DNA from: Varroa destructor
Lineage: Eukaryota; Arthropoda; Arachnida; Mesostigmata; Varroidae
Direction: 5' to 3'
Length of the DNA: 64,000 nucleotides
Assembly: GCF_002443255.2 (NCBI RefSeq)
Contig: NW_019211458.1
Span: 30,899,319 to 30,963,318 of the forward strand
The notes beneath the pieces are model-generated. The model was not told where the DNA came from and made no database searches. It worked only from the letters and a program-made list of their open reading frames with translations. Positions 51,001-63,388 of the stretch are shown piece by piece (position 1 is the first letter of the stretch; the number at the start of each line of letters is the position of its first letter). The translations under genes were made by a program, and so were the position numbers.

Positions 51001-54000
51001 TCTGAGCGAGCGGCGCATGTGGTCCTTATACGCAATGTCGGTAAGGTGACGATTCTATTATGCTACCAGAACACAGATATAATCGAACTCTCGCAGTCGA
51101 TCCTGAGCGTGAGCTATGAAATACACATGCAACAACCCCCAATGTGTATTGTGGATTCTAATTCAGGGTTACTTGGCGACTGGCTCGTTAGTGTAGCGTT
51201 TGGTACCCCCCAGAAAGGCATAGGAACTAGAAAATCGGTTCGTGCGCAGCGGGACAAGGGACTCGTAGGCAGAATCGATACCTAGCGGCCTATATGACTG
51301 GTCGTCTGTGTACGCAGCTCAACGCACACGTTACAATCGGAATACATTATTGTTAGGTTAGGTATGCTGCATTTCGCATAGCTTCTTCGTAAACGATGAA
51401 CATTCCGAATTTATTTGCGTGCATTATAACCCTGTTACACTGATAATGGGGTCGCTGCTTTGCAAATGGTCGTAACGGGAGCTGGTATTTTAGATCAACA
51501 ACAGTTATTTCGATAATTTTTCGATAAAGAAATTTTACTTACATAAAGATATTATACATTAAAATTACTGTAATTCCGCATATTGAAGAGAGCCTTTGAA
51601 GTGCCCAGGTTGACGTGGTTGTCGTCAGCCGCCGTCCATTTTGTGCCATCCATATAATTATAGCTCTCGTAACACTCAATGTAATGTAAAAATATTTGAG
51701 CTGTTTTTATTCAGTGCTACGTAAAGGGAGGCCTTTAAGGATCTTAGCAGCTGGCGACATCAGCAGTTTATAATATCTGTTTCAATTTATAAAGGTCGAT
51801 TTACCAATTTAAAGCTTATCAATTTAGTTTATATATTATAACACAATAAATGATATTTTCTAGTAATATTGTCACAAATGATATATTCTACGGGGCCAGG
51901 CAATAAAAGTGGAGGAGCATTTATTATGTATTATATTATAAGTGGAGGCCTTATTGTTTTCGTTACCTGCTGATTCTTCCAACAATAAATTTCGTACTTT
52001 ATCCTATTTACGTTATGTTCTACACTTAAGGGCTTGCATGTATGGGTTAACTATCGAAATATGTTTGTAGTTTTTTCGCGGCTGGACTTCGTGAGGGAAC
52101 ATAATGGAAGAAGGAAACGCTCGGATAAGCTATAAAATACCGGAACATCCTAGATAATATAGATGTATGTGAGAAGGGAAATATCTTCTTTCGCCAGGCG
52201 TGTTAGAAAACAACTGATATAATTGTTCGATTTTTTTTTACTGATCTTGAAATTAATATCTTTTTGCCCTTGTATACAACTTCGTGTGTTGTTCAGGTAA
52301 CAAATGTCCTCTAAAATTCATAGTTACTGATAAATGTCGTTGTTTTCATATTATTTGTTTGGTTCCTCAAGCGGCCTATTCTTTGTGAAAGTTAAGCCCA
52401 GTTTTACCTAATATTAACGATATACTTGTGAACAGAACGGTTGAAGCCAAACATAACTTCAGTTGAAGCGCAAAATAATTGACCGGAGAAAATAGAACAC
52501 TTATGGCGAGGTAATGGCGTCATTGCGAACATTATCGTCTGACGTTTGAATTTAAGTAATCGAAGAGGAGGAACTGAGTCACTGAGAAATTCCAAAACAG
52601 GCTAAGAAGATGACTTAAAATACACAGTAGATTTAGTGAGACAGAGTAGTCAATGGTGGGACAAACGTCGAAAATTGCAGTGGAACCCTGATTTATCGTT
52701 CGATTCGTATATGGTCCGTCAGTGGCATATACTACACAAGAATTGCAAATAAATAGAAAAAAAAAAAACATATTTTAATAACTTTCAAGTCAATTTCGTC
52801 TTTTTCTGGGTCCATTAAATGCATTGCTTAGATGAAGTCTACTCTTCCATACGTCAGCAATTTTACTTAGTTCATTAGAACATTCAGTCTTGTTACTCGT
52901 ACCAGCGAGATGGGTCTAATACTGATATGGAGGCTTGTCAAAAAATGGCAGGTTATGCATGCTGGGTCTCAGTGCTAATAAACGCTTGGAATCAACCTCA
53001 CAGGGAACAATGAGGTGGCGGGACTACCTGATAACTTGCGCGTCTAAACGCTATACAGCCGTCATTGCAGCAAGGAAGCTGGCATTCCTATAGAGACCTC
53101 TTCCCAGCACACAGGATACTAATGCTACCAGCTGCCATCACGTTGCACACGTGAAGCAGATTCCGGCAGCACTGACGACCGGAAGGCCGATCCCGGCAAC
53201 CAACGTTTTAAATCATCGTAGCCGCTCGTGAAAATTATTACGGAGCGTGCGGCAAATTATCATCTTGAGGGGAATTAGATAATGGGATTATGACAAGGCT
53301 GTAACTCTGACGCTCGTCTCCGGAAGCTTTGGATAGTATAGACATGCTTCGAGTAGCAGAGCAACCAGCCCTTTAAATTTACCGGGTTACTGCTTTGTGC
53401 ACTGTCCTGCAATGAAGAGCAATGGACTGGGTCGCCCTAGTAAAAACATCGCCGCTTTCCATAACCATAAAATAAGCGACCTCACGCTGTGCCTCGTGGA
53501 AAATAAGCAGATCGACATACGTGGCCAGTGATTAAGCCGCGTAATAGTCTTTGTTCGGCCGGTTGACTCGGAATCAACGCACGTATTAATAGAGAAACTC
53601 GTCAGTGGACTGAAGCCAAACTACGGCCCTTCTAGACAAGCTCGCGGATTTCACCTGCTGATTAATCTATCGGTCTTCGGCACTGGCTTTCCTAGAACAT
53701 GCAAAGAGTTCTTTTAGTTCTATATTTACGACGAATGTAATCAGAAATAGAATAAAGTTTTACAGTGAATTGATTCTTGTTAGAGGGCGCAGGCATTCGT
53801 GCTTAAGTAACTATGGTGATAAATCTAACTGTTAAAATCACACCTGCGCCGGCTATCGAATACGGAATGCTCCATTGCGACTCCTAAATATATACAAGCT
53901 TGTGACACGTACTTACGAAGTTCTCCCTGTACCTAACGTGGTTAATGCTGTAACTTGTGCGCAGTACCTAGCTGAAATTCTCCAATCTACAATACCGCCT

Positions 54001-54154
54001 TTAAGTACTTGATAAAGAACAAGTCCAGATGACCGTTAGGCTTATGGCCGAGGTACAGCCCAAGTTCTATACTTAAGCGTCCATTTGTAAGACGATCTGT
54101 CGTAAAACGTATGCGTCACAAAAATAATGGTGCCTCGAACCACTGGAGACCAGT
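48033..54154. other. Intergenic DNA, no gene recognised
   Basis: 48.7-49.8 kb and 52.9-53.7 kb are GC-richer and may hold old transposon sequence. A hydrophobic minus-strand frame (49629-49754) ends at a GTAAGC donor. Two plus-strand frames run head to tail at 50693-50941 and 50938-51285, about 200 codons together, without a known motif. Confidence 0.5.
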
Positions 54155-55754
54155 TTGATTGTCGATGCAAAACTTCAACCACACAAGCAGCTATTACGGC
54201 AGCAACTTACCGCATTAGCTTTTGGATCTCATAGAAGATCCCATAGATTGAAGATACCTATCTCAAGATATACGATATCACGTGCGACGCTCTTTTTTCC
54301 GCAGTGTGCGAAGCGGGAATTTCAACACAACGTGATATCCTTCAACAAAACTTCATAATGCAGGTACTAATGTAGAGCTTGGAAAGCCTTGGCAACGATA
54401 AAGCTACCGGTGCACACAGGGTCTGCAGCAAGCATCTCAAATGGGCCATCATTCTGGTACCGTTGTGGATAACACTACTTAATAAATGTCTACATACTAG
54501 TACGCTTCCAGCCCAATAGAGAGATGCGATCCTGTTAATGGCCCGTAAAGGAAAGGCTGACTCAGCCGCGTCGTCACCATGGCGGAGAATTGTAAGAAAA
54601 AGTGTTCGTTGTAAGTTGCCCTCCGGCTTGCTGACTACAGAACTGAACAGCTGCTTAAAAAGCGAAGACACGATCCCGCCGAAGCAACATGGATTCTAGA
54701 GCAAACGCTTAACAAAACCATGTGCGCCCTGATGACCGATGTCAAGAGAGCACTTGCCACGCCGCGCAGTCCGCTATTCGCGTTGTTTGGCGACTTCATA
54801 ACAGCCTTCGATGTCCAGAAACAAAATTATGCGTACATTGGCAGGGGTAAGCGTCTCTACGAATGTGCTCAGCTTTCTAGCTGCAATTCTACAAAGGAAC
54901 CATCGACGACGGAGTGACCGAACTTCCGCCCTTTAGATAGATAACTGGTCTGGGTCAGGAAGACAATCCAAGCTCGCTCGTGGTGATGTACGAGTCAAAT
55001 AGGTTCTCAGTGCAGTGAGCTCTGGTACGGCTCCACGCGGCAGATTTGGGTCACATCGTAGCCACACAGGCTAAGATGGAGGCAATGAGATCTAGAAAGG
55101 AAGGTAGGACAGGTCATCTCTTGCCTATGCAAATCGATTTCCGTATTTTAGGACACACATCCCCGTGAACGCTAGAAATTTCACCGCGCACATCACCGAA
55201 AGATGCGGGTAGGCAATATTGCATACATAATCAAATTACCTCACAGCTTGCCCCCCGCAACCACTCTCAGCTTGCTATACCTCAAAGTAACTCCGATTAC
55301 AACTCATAAGATACTCGTCATTTGGAAAGAAAACGGAATGCTTTGAACAATTCAATCACGTCAAAACCTCCTTCCTCAAAAGACTTCTAAGACAAGACAC
55401 AGTAATCCGAAATCGCCTCGCGAATCTCTTAGCCGACTTACCACTACTGCTTGAGGACCTATGCCGTCGTTTCAAGCTCTCGGCAACGAAAACGTTCAAG
55501 ATCAACCCCAGATACTAGGAAGAAAAACTGTTGGGAGTTTCTTCGCTTCGGATGCGATGAGGGACAACAAGTGGAAAGGGACGAACGGACTAAGCAGACA
55601 TATCATCGGTCACTTTATCGCGCCTTTGGAAAGACTTTGTTGGAAGCCCGATTTTTACGAGTCTGATGATGCATGTGAGTATTCTAGATGCAGGGGAAAT
55701 TGTAGTGGATATCATGTCGCATATTGCTCCTTGCTACCGTTTTTAGGCATCTGA
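54155..55754 (+). mobile_element. Degenerate non-LTR retrotransposon (LINE), pol remnant
   Basis: Pieces of one pol protein appear in order but in shifting frames with stops: AKREFQHNVISFN (about 54.3 kb), SLGNDKATGAHRVCSKHLKW and EDTIPPKQHGF (54.4-54.7 kb), LFALFGDFITAFD (reverse-transcriptase block A, 54.8 kb), ITGLGQEDNPSSL (the G-x-x-Q-G-D-P-L-S-P block, 54.95 kb), and HAAD where the catalytic Y-A-D-D should be (55.04 kb). Then come the tail YLKVTPITTHKILVIW, VKTSFLKRLL and a C-terminal Cys/His cluster CEYSRCRGNCSGYHVAYC. The order is that of LINE pol. Both catalytic loss and frameshifts make it dead. The 5' end, including any endonuclease, is not identified and may extend left of 54 kb. 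Confidence 0.8.
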
Positions 55755-57174
55755 CAGATCTCTTAGTTTAATTTTATAAACTCAACAAGATTCGTATATG
55801 GCCTATATAGTGCGACATGTTTCTATATAAAAAAAATTTATGTGCTCTCTTTAATATTGAAGTATTTTGTTGTTGACCTCTATTTAAGGAGTTTTTGGTC
55901 ACTACCAAAAAAGGGATTGATATTTAACAGTTGTAAGTACTCTTTGTTTTTTCCTGTACATTTTCTAGCTATTTTTGTTTTTAAGAACAAGTCAGAAAGT
56001 TACCTTTCCTGTATCGAATTAAAGAGTAGAATTAGAAAGGGTAGAGAAGAACCGCCTTGTTTCATGTTCCTCCATGCTTACCATGACGCATTAGTCCGCT
56101 CTCGACTGAGGAACAGGCAAGAAATTTTAGCTCTTCTCCAAATAGACTTTACCTGAATGTAATCAATATTTAGTAGTATTGGAACGCGTAAGATTTTATT
56201 CAAATTAATGCTTATTTATTGTATTTTTATTATTTATTATATTTTATTTATTGCAAACTAGTTTGAGAGATCGGCGATCCATTAAATCATTGGAATATGA
56301 CGATTGCTCTTATCAGTTTAACTGTAGGTACATTTTTTAATAAATCATCTCTTGCAGGAAGTGGATTCGTTTGGGAACGTTGACACTGGGGGATAGAACG
56401 GAGAAACAACTTCCAAGGCCATTTGGTTGCCTTATTTTTGCCGAGTCGCGCGTTAGGACATCGGATTGAACCCATTACGGACAAACCGCCAACGACAAAT
56501 TGGAATCACTTTAGTTTTGCGCATATTCCAGTTTGGTTGTACTCTTTTCCGTTTTCCTCTTCGTTGGCTCGTTTTTAGCCTTTCGATTGTGACAGGATTA
56601 AATGTGTCAATTTGTTTGGCCTTTACACGATGGACTAACAGCGTTGTCATCGTGAGATGATGGCCAGATACGACTGTGCTAGTCACTACACAACATTGAC
56701 GTTTCTGCCAATGCGTTAGCTTAATGAGGCTAACAAGGTGTGTTGCTCACGTTTGGAATTCGGTCACACACACTTGGCCTGGATTTACGCGTCTGTCCGA
56801 CTGTCAATTCTGCTTTTCCTTCGGTTGATAGTCGTAGCAAGAGTTGTAGCGTGAAGGTTCATATTTTTTATCTGCACTGGCAAGGTTATCCGATCAAATC
56901 CGAAGCGAGAGTTCCATTTGAGATCCGCCGATATCTTCATTTACATCATATCGAGTCATACCCATTTTTACTGCAGTTAAAATTGGGCGCGTATACATGT
57001 GTGTGGTATAAGCATAACTCGAGATAATGCGATCACAGCGGCAAAAGTGGCCCTGCCATACTAATGGTTTTGTGACATATCCGATACAGGGCTTTTATTG
57101 TTAGCCTTTTAACGTTTATGTTTTCTTTTTTTTTTTTTGTAAAATGGCTAAAATGTTTATTCTGGTATAATTTC
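55755..57174. other. Intergenic DNA after the LINE remnant
   Basis: A plus frame at 55842-56156 (104 codons) ends with LHAYHDALVRSRLRNRQEIL and may be the tail of the same or another transposon. A minus-strand pair of overlapping Arg/Lys-rich frames covers 56287-56686. None recognised. Confidence 0.45.
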
Positions 57175-57289
57175 ATGGTGAAAGCCGTACAACTGTTTAC
57201 ATCACCGCAAGCTCTTCCGGCAGCGTTATTTTATAATCTGTACACATCGCTGGGCTTAGTAACCGGCCTATCAGGAAGAGGTGTTCAAG
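57175..57289 (+). CDS. Candidate coding exon ending at a consensus donor
   Basis: Unrecognised. ATG at 57175 opens MVKAVQLFTSPQALPAALFY, continuing NLYTSLGLVTGLSGRGVQ, and stops at CAAG|GTAAGTGA, a perfect donor, in phase 1. Composition is balanced and protein-like. A T-rich tract lies upstream, so it could be an internal exon using the AG at 57183-57184 instead of a first exon. No later exon could be joined with confidence; candidates lie at 59.06 and 60.76 kb on the same strand. Confidence 0.35.
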
Positions 57290-58488
57290 GTAAGTGAAGC
57301 ACGCATCTCAGCCCCGGGGGCGAAATGACGCAAAGATTAAGCACGCCTGTATCACCGATGAAAGCTAAAGCGGAAACAAAAAATGCAGATTGCAAAGTTG
57401 AAAATCCTTTATGCTGGTGACAATGCATTTCAGCTTCTTACAGCTTTGCAAAACACTACTTTATCCTTCTCGACAGCTAAACAAAGCTACATATTTTGGA
57501 AAATGAGCAATTGCGCTAATAGTGGTACATAGCTGAACTAAGAACATATTAAATTTTGCTGGATAGGATTGATTATTTGTACAATAAAACGTACACTATC
57601 TGCGATCCTTTATGCCGTTTCTGGAAGGCAGGCTAAACAAGAATTAGAGCAGAAAGAAATGGACAGGTACAATGTCTTCTGAATGTTCTATAAACACCTA
57701 AGAAGCATGGGATCCAAGTCAAATGAGCTAAACAAGGACACGGTGGCCAAGTGCCTTAACTGATTTCAAAAGACATAAACATGGTCCACTATACCGTGAT
57801 GAGTCCTTGTTTGACGAAACCCATTACTCAAGATCAACGTTTGCCATCAGCAGACGACAGCAGCTGATCGATGAGTTCCCATAGCGCCATCAAAAGGAGC
57901 TTTTCCACAGAAGCCATGCGGCCATATATTAGTAACATTCCTACAACATACACATAGTTACCTTCTGGTAGTTCCGCGAAGAATCGTCTTCTTTTTCTGT
58001 CGGTATAATACTTGTATTCAGTAATTGATTAATCTGTATTGAACTAACAAGTTTATCAATGGGGACTCCTTAACTTAACAATACCATGTCACTAAAGTTT
58101 AGTCGTTCATTGTAGGTAATACACGGACATTCTGTTGAAAGTAAAAATAGTAACTTTTTTGTATTCGCACAAATTTTCCTACAGTTTGTACTCTTTGAAA
58201 CTAGCGATTCTGCTCATAACTACTATATGTAGCAAAATATAGGATCTACTGGTCTCATGATGGATGTATACATTTAAATGGATTTAGAGGTTATAAAATA
58301 GTGTTCCATTCAAGTGTTTTTAGTAGCCATCAAAAGAGAATAGGTATTATTAAGTATTATTAAGGAAGTATTAAGTTCTAGTCTTTACGTCATAAGCAAG
58401 GATTCGATTAGTCTCAACAAAGATCCTCTCTCTCTCGACCTGCATGAATGTGTGTGTGTGTATAAAGAAAGAGAGGGAGAAAGTTGTG

Positions 58489-58543
<55 letters not shown>
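58489..58543. repeat. (TA)n microsatellite, about 27 units, flanked by (TG)n
   Basis: The longest simple repeat of the window, preceded by TG repeats (58449-58461) and a GA-rich stretch (58466-58482). The Tyr-Ile repeats seen in translated frames here are artefacts of this tract. Confidence 0.95.
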
Positions 58544-58547
<4 letters not shown>

Positions 58548-60762
58548 GTTGTAACAGTCAAAACGCAAAAAGCAGAAATAATCATACAAGCGAACCTTTC
58601 TTTCAAATACATTTTTGGATCCTATAAGAATCTAGATTTTTTCCCCATAGCTTAAGATTTGTGACATATTTTTGGAAACTCACCCCACTAACAGCATGTA
58701 TTCCTTACCCCAGCATGAAAAATTCACCAGATGTGTACCCTGCCAGTAATTCCCCTACGGCTCGTTTTTTACTGATGTGTACTTTAGCCTAGGCTAGGTC
58801 CAGAGTGCACAACAATTTGCACACAATAGAGAATACATTTTTAATTCTTTTTGGTGTATAAATTATTAATCTAATTAAATGGGCACCTTCAAAGCGATAT
58901 TTCTTATCTTGGCTTGAGGGTGGCGTCTTTTACGCATACATTGTACGGTTTCGCTGACTGTTATGTTAATGAAGCTCGTTTTATTGCCAGCACTTTGTAC
59001 AGACTGTTCGTATAACAAATACTGCCTGAAAACAACCGCTCAGGAAACATCATGTAGAAGTTGACTGACATTTGTACGCAACCAAATAATGCTTGTGCCT
59101 ATGGACCTCCTGTACCGTTAACATTGCGTGCAACGCTACCTAGCGAGTCATCTTTCGCTAGTGACGGCGAAATGAATAGTGCTGGGGACGACTTCACACC
59201 AGAGGCGTCTCTAAGCCAGCCGAAATACATCTGTGTTTCTGTATCTGGCGAATATGACTTTCTTATTTTCCTAGATATTTAAATTATCAGCACCTATGGA
59301 ACTTTCTTAAGTATATCCTTGATGGAGTGGCCTATCTGAACGAAAAGAGGAAAGATGCTGATCATCTAAATACTGTCGGCTTCTCACATAGCCCAAGGAT
59401 ATATACATATTTACATTGGTTTTTAAGATCTGGTAGAGGTTTCATCATTAACGAAGAAACAGTTTGACTACCTTGTTTCAGGGAAAAGCCTAGGGTAAGC
59501 TCATATCAGGGGTTATCGTATAATATTCCGTTATATAGAGTATACCGTTCCACTGTTGATTTTTGTTTTTAGTAAACCTAAGAATACTTCCGCACGCTTT
59601 AGTCGTACCGTGTAACAAATGAATCAATTGCTATAATCACACGTAGAGGGCCTATTGAAACAATGCATAATAGACAATGCCAGAGGTTTACCGCAATTAT
59701 GTGTAAGAGAAATCATATCTTCTCTATGAGCTCCTCAATTGGCAGTGCCAAGTGGTTGGACACGGTCCCGTTTTTTTGAGAAATAACCTACCAGACAGAC
59801 GTTCATTACATTATAAAAATCCTTCTTACAGAAATGCGGGATCGATGCACCTTTAAAGTTCGCGGACATTTACGCAACGAATGTATTGAATTTAAATAGA
59901 TTGCATCATGAAAATATATCTAAAACTAAGCCGAAGCTAAACGTACTGAACACATACTTTTAGCCATAGAGCATAACAATGTTTAGACGATCTCCGGAAG
60001 GGTACCGTTTATTTGTTCGCTTTCGAGTCATTCAAGGCCTGTGTAGAAATGAAATAGCTGTTGACGATGCGTACGCAGTCAGTTGGAGGGTTCAATTCGA
60101 ACGGCCTAATGTGTCCTACGCCTTACGGATGCGGAAATTAGCTTCATAGAAAAAAGAACAGAATTAGATCATCCAGCTTAAAAGACTTTAATTAAAATAG
60201 TCATAAACAAAACCAAGGGAGGATGTCATGATATATACAACAAACGGCTGTTAATCAAGAGTAACTCATTTAGTACGTGTCTTGTTCTGAGCAAACAATG
60301 ACCTCAACTGAACTAAAAAAATATGAACGCTATATCATTTGTTTATGCCCTGTAAGCCGTGTAACCGAAAAAAAAACTCGAATAATGTTCCAATGAGCTT
60401 GCCGAACATCATATCAAAGTAGCTATCTAACAAGCCTTCAAGATGTTTTCCTTATCTGTTCTCTCCATTGAGAACTCACGATGGCTAACTAGTTGAACGA
60501 TGGCACATTGGGTATTCGTTTCAGATCTGACATAGACAGATATCTACACAGTGGAGATGACATAGAAAGTCCTCACACTTGAAAGAGTGAAAGAGGAAAC
60601 TAAAAAAGGGGGTAAGGAACAGGGACGGTTTGGGGCAAAGCTGCTGCTGAAAACAGGCTTTGCTCCTGGAACTTTTTATCCTGGCCACTTAAGTAGAGGG
60701 AATTGCTTCGCTGTCACGCTTGTCTGCTAGCTATTTGTAGCTGCCCAGGTTTTTGAGATAAA
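58544..60762. other. AT-rich intergenic DNA
   Basis: Apart from the segment at 59061-59282, nothing recognised. Confidence 0.5.
59061..59282 (+). CDS. Candidate coding segment, unknown protein
   Basis: Unrecognised. The frame reads TDICTQPNNACAYGPPVPLT and later SESSFASDGEMNSAGDDFTP, an acidic Ser/Pro-rich composition unlike AT-rich chance frames, and ends in TAA at 59280. No strong acceptor was seen just upstream (AG at 59056 and 59059 are possible). It could be a terminal exon of a plus-strand gene that starts near 57.2 kb, but I could not join them. Confidence 0.25.
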   Translation: MTDICTQPNNACAYGPPVPLTLRATLPSESSFASDGEMNSAGDDFTPEASLSQPKYICVSVSGEYDFLIFLDI

Positions 60763-61017
60763 GTGGACGAGGAAGTAGCTTCACGTGGAACCGCAGGCGG
60801 CAACATGAATGAAGAAATGGAAGACAGCTTCGACCGCGTTTACCAGGTTGCCATGCTTTACCCTGCCGACCCTAAGACCGGTCGACGCGACAAACTGGAA
60901 GCAGTAGAACCAGTCAAATTGTCCATTTGCAGCGCTACCGCGTTGGAGTATTTGTTGCTAATAGAAAGCGTACGTTTTGTGATCGCTGTGCCAGCCAGGC
61001 TGTCGTTAGAGCTTTAA
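60763..61017 (+). CDS. Candidate coding segment, unknown protein
   Basis: Unrecognised. An open frame of 84 codons with an internal ATG at 60805 (MNEEMEDSFDRVYQVAMLYP, then ADPKTGRRDKLEAVEPVKLS). The acidic then mixed-charge composition looks real, and it lies at the left edge of a GC-richer region. No clear donor follows in frame. The reading could be a 5' exon or chance. Confidence 0.25.
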   Translation: MDEEVASRGTAGGNMNEEMEDSFDRVYQVAMLYPADPKTGRRDKLEAVEPVKLSICSATALEYLLLIESVRFVIAVPARLSLEL

Positions 61018-63007
61018 AGGTGTTAAACTGCGGGCGAGAAGACTACGACGGAGGCCAAGTAGATCTCGGCGTCTGTGGCCTGTGGCTATGAGCCACATGA
61101 AAAAAGCGTTCCTTTTCTGTAGCATGTTACTCGGTAGGTTCTTTTCCTCCGCGTTTGACAGCCGTCCTCATCCCCATTGAATGATGGGTGTCACGCAATG
61201 TACTCTTTTTCCCCAATAAGCTCTATCAGCCACTAGCCGCTATCCGTCATAGTGCTAGCTGCAGCAATAGCGGAGGCCTCAACTCGTCCAGTATTAGTAC
61301 TAACGCCAATAGGTTCCATGATCGCGACCGCCGCTACTCCAACTACTTCAATTACCACTGCTACTACAACCAGAATACGCTCATTCCCGTTTGGGCGCAT
61401 ATACGAATGGATGACGAGCAATAGGGCAGGAGAAGGCTCGATCGGATGAGTACCTGAAATAGCTTAAGTGTAGACCAATGAGTACGAATGGACTGAGCAA
61501 AATGGGTGGCGCAGGACCATCCAAAATGGCGACGGTGAACAATGACTAAAAAATGTCATCGACACGACGAAGATATATCTGCCGTTGATGACTTTTCCTT
61601 GTGGATTTTTCTTTGCCACCGGCCTTTTCTTGGCCTTCCTTTTCCGCGATAGCAGCGGCCTATTTTTTCCACTTCTCTTCTTTTCTTTTCGTACGCTTAT
61701 TACTGATGGCTCTCGGTTTCTTTCCCGCCGTGCTGGCCAGTTTTTCACTCCTTTAAGCATACCTCGAGTACTTCACCTACAGCTTCCCCGCAAGCTCATT
61801 CACCTCCATTTCTTCCTTTTTGCTTTTCTCTTCTCTAAACGTTAAAAAAAATTCGCGTCGGAATCAAATAAGCAGATAGAATATCTGTCCGCGCCACCGG
61901 CCCCAGTTTCTGGCGCTTTTCTTTGCTCCTGAGAAGTATCCAATCCACCTTTAGCCTGCTTGGACTACCCCTGCATAGCGCAGATAAAAAAGTCTACACA
62001 AAGCGTACTCACATTCGCGGGCATACCTATGCATATTATATATGCAAGCAAAGCGACAAGCACATAGAGTAACTACTGACCGACTTCTCCTTCTACAGTT
62101 AAGATACAACCGCATGCGGCCGATGTTGTTCTGGCCTTTCGGCTAGCTTGCTAAGCGGCAACGGAGCCATTGGAAAGAAGGTATAAGGGATAGAATAAAC
62201 TGAACACGCAGACAGCTGAAGCCCACGGACTCGTCTTTTGTTTCGCTTGACGGCTGCCTACTCGGTTCATTTTTTCGCGTCTGTTCCTTTTTTCATGGCT
62301 GCGTTTGTTTCCTTCTTCGTTGACGAGACGCGCAAAGCCTTTATGGATACGGCGTCGCCGGACGTAACTCGCACCGACGCACCAACGACGCAGTCAGCCA
62401 CTTGCGCGTACGCTGTATTCTTGCGCTATGGCAGACTCAGTTCGTCTTATCGGGAGTCCGCCGGCAACACTTGCCTGAGCAGCTCACCGGCGTTTGGCTG
62501 CTAGACTTCCCTCTGAGGACAAGATGAGGCAGGCAGGCAGGCAGGCAGACCGCCAGTCCCGAGCCAGGAGTCTTTGGACTGAAACGATCTACAAGTTCGC
62601 GCCTCCGAGGTGGCTTTCGAGGTTCGAGTGGCCGAGTCGATTCTAGGGCAAATTGAGGCAATACAGCAATTGGGGTAGTGAATGGAGTTATAAAAAAGCC
62701 GGCGAATTTGCCGCTGGCTGCGGACTGGCTGGTAAAAGCAATAGCAAAGGTAACAGCAGTAGGCAGCGTCGACATGAATCGTGGATGGCGAGTATAGGGC
62801 TAGAGAGGAATGCTTTGAGAGTATTCGTTTATAAGAACTGAGAACACGAAGTGGAGAGCACAGAGGATGACCAAATACGTAATAGCACCGTCCGGACTAA
62901 GATGGCTTCTGCTGCCGGCTGAGTTACTCTGCGCAGGGTTCGTGCAGAAGGGGAAGTACTTCCCTCTTTTCTTTGCGGTTTTAACGCTGAGTGAAACGGA
63001 AGCCTGA
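61018..63007. other. GC-richer stretch, no gene recognised
   Basis: Pyrimidine-rich on the plus strand at 61.6-61.7 kb, so the minus strand gives a Lys/Arg-rich frame (61464-61760). CpG-containing at 62.2-62.8 kb with open frames on both strands. A promoter or 5' UTR region is possible, but nothing is specific. Confidence 0.4.
62526..62549. repeat. (AGGC)n tetranucleotide repeat
   Basis: Five to six AGGC units in a GC-richer region. Confidence 0.85.
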
Positions 63008-63388
63008 GTCGCTATAGAAATTGAGCTTCGCGCACACTACAAGCAGGCCCATCGCAATAAAGTTTCAGAGAATCTTTTTGAGCGACTATCAGTTTTTGAA
63101 CAATGTTTCCGACGACGGCTCCCTGCACGTTTTGATATTGCTCGTCTGATAACTAAGTTAAACAACGAAAATAGAGCTATGATTCAACGGAGTGTTGTGA
63201 CCGATGATATTTTTTCCGTATGGGAGCTACAACAAAGTTGATCGCTTGTCTCAACCGAAATCATAATAGATGGAGAGCCATTTAATAAGGGGCATCCAAC
63301 GTTGAACGATGATGCCGACTTGACAGCATTTTTTCGAAATAGAGAATGCCTTACATACAAATCTAGCCTAAAGATAGTCCGTAAGTAA
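63008..63388 (+). pseudogene. Protein-like frame broken by one TGA, unknown
   Basis: Unrecognised. After a stop at 63005 one frame stays open for 77 codons (YKQAHRNKVSENLFERLSVF, then ARFDIARLITKLNNENRAMI), meets a single TGA at 63239-63241, and continues open for 48 more (DGEPFNKGHPTLNDDADLTA, FFRNRECLTYKSSLKIV) to TAA at 63386. A consensus splice donor GTAAGT lies at 63381, five bases before that TAA. Composition is that of a globular, helical protein. It may be a decayed gene or transposon ORF, or two exons with a short intron across the TGA (a GTATGG donor lies at 63218), though I found no phase-matched acceptor. Confidence 0.3.

Noticed and set aside
58371..58655. Tyr-Ile repeat proteins on both strands
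   Set aside because: They are translations of the (TA)n microsatellite.
61464..61760. Lys/Arg-rich minus-strand frame resembling a chromatin protein
   Set aside because: It is the complement of a polypyrimidine-rich stretch, so basic residues follow from composition alone.
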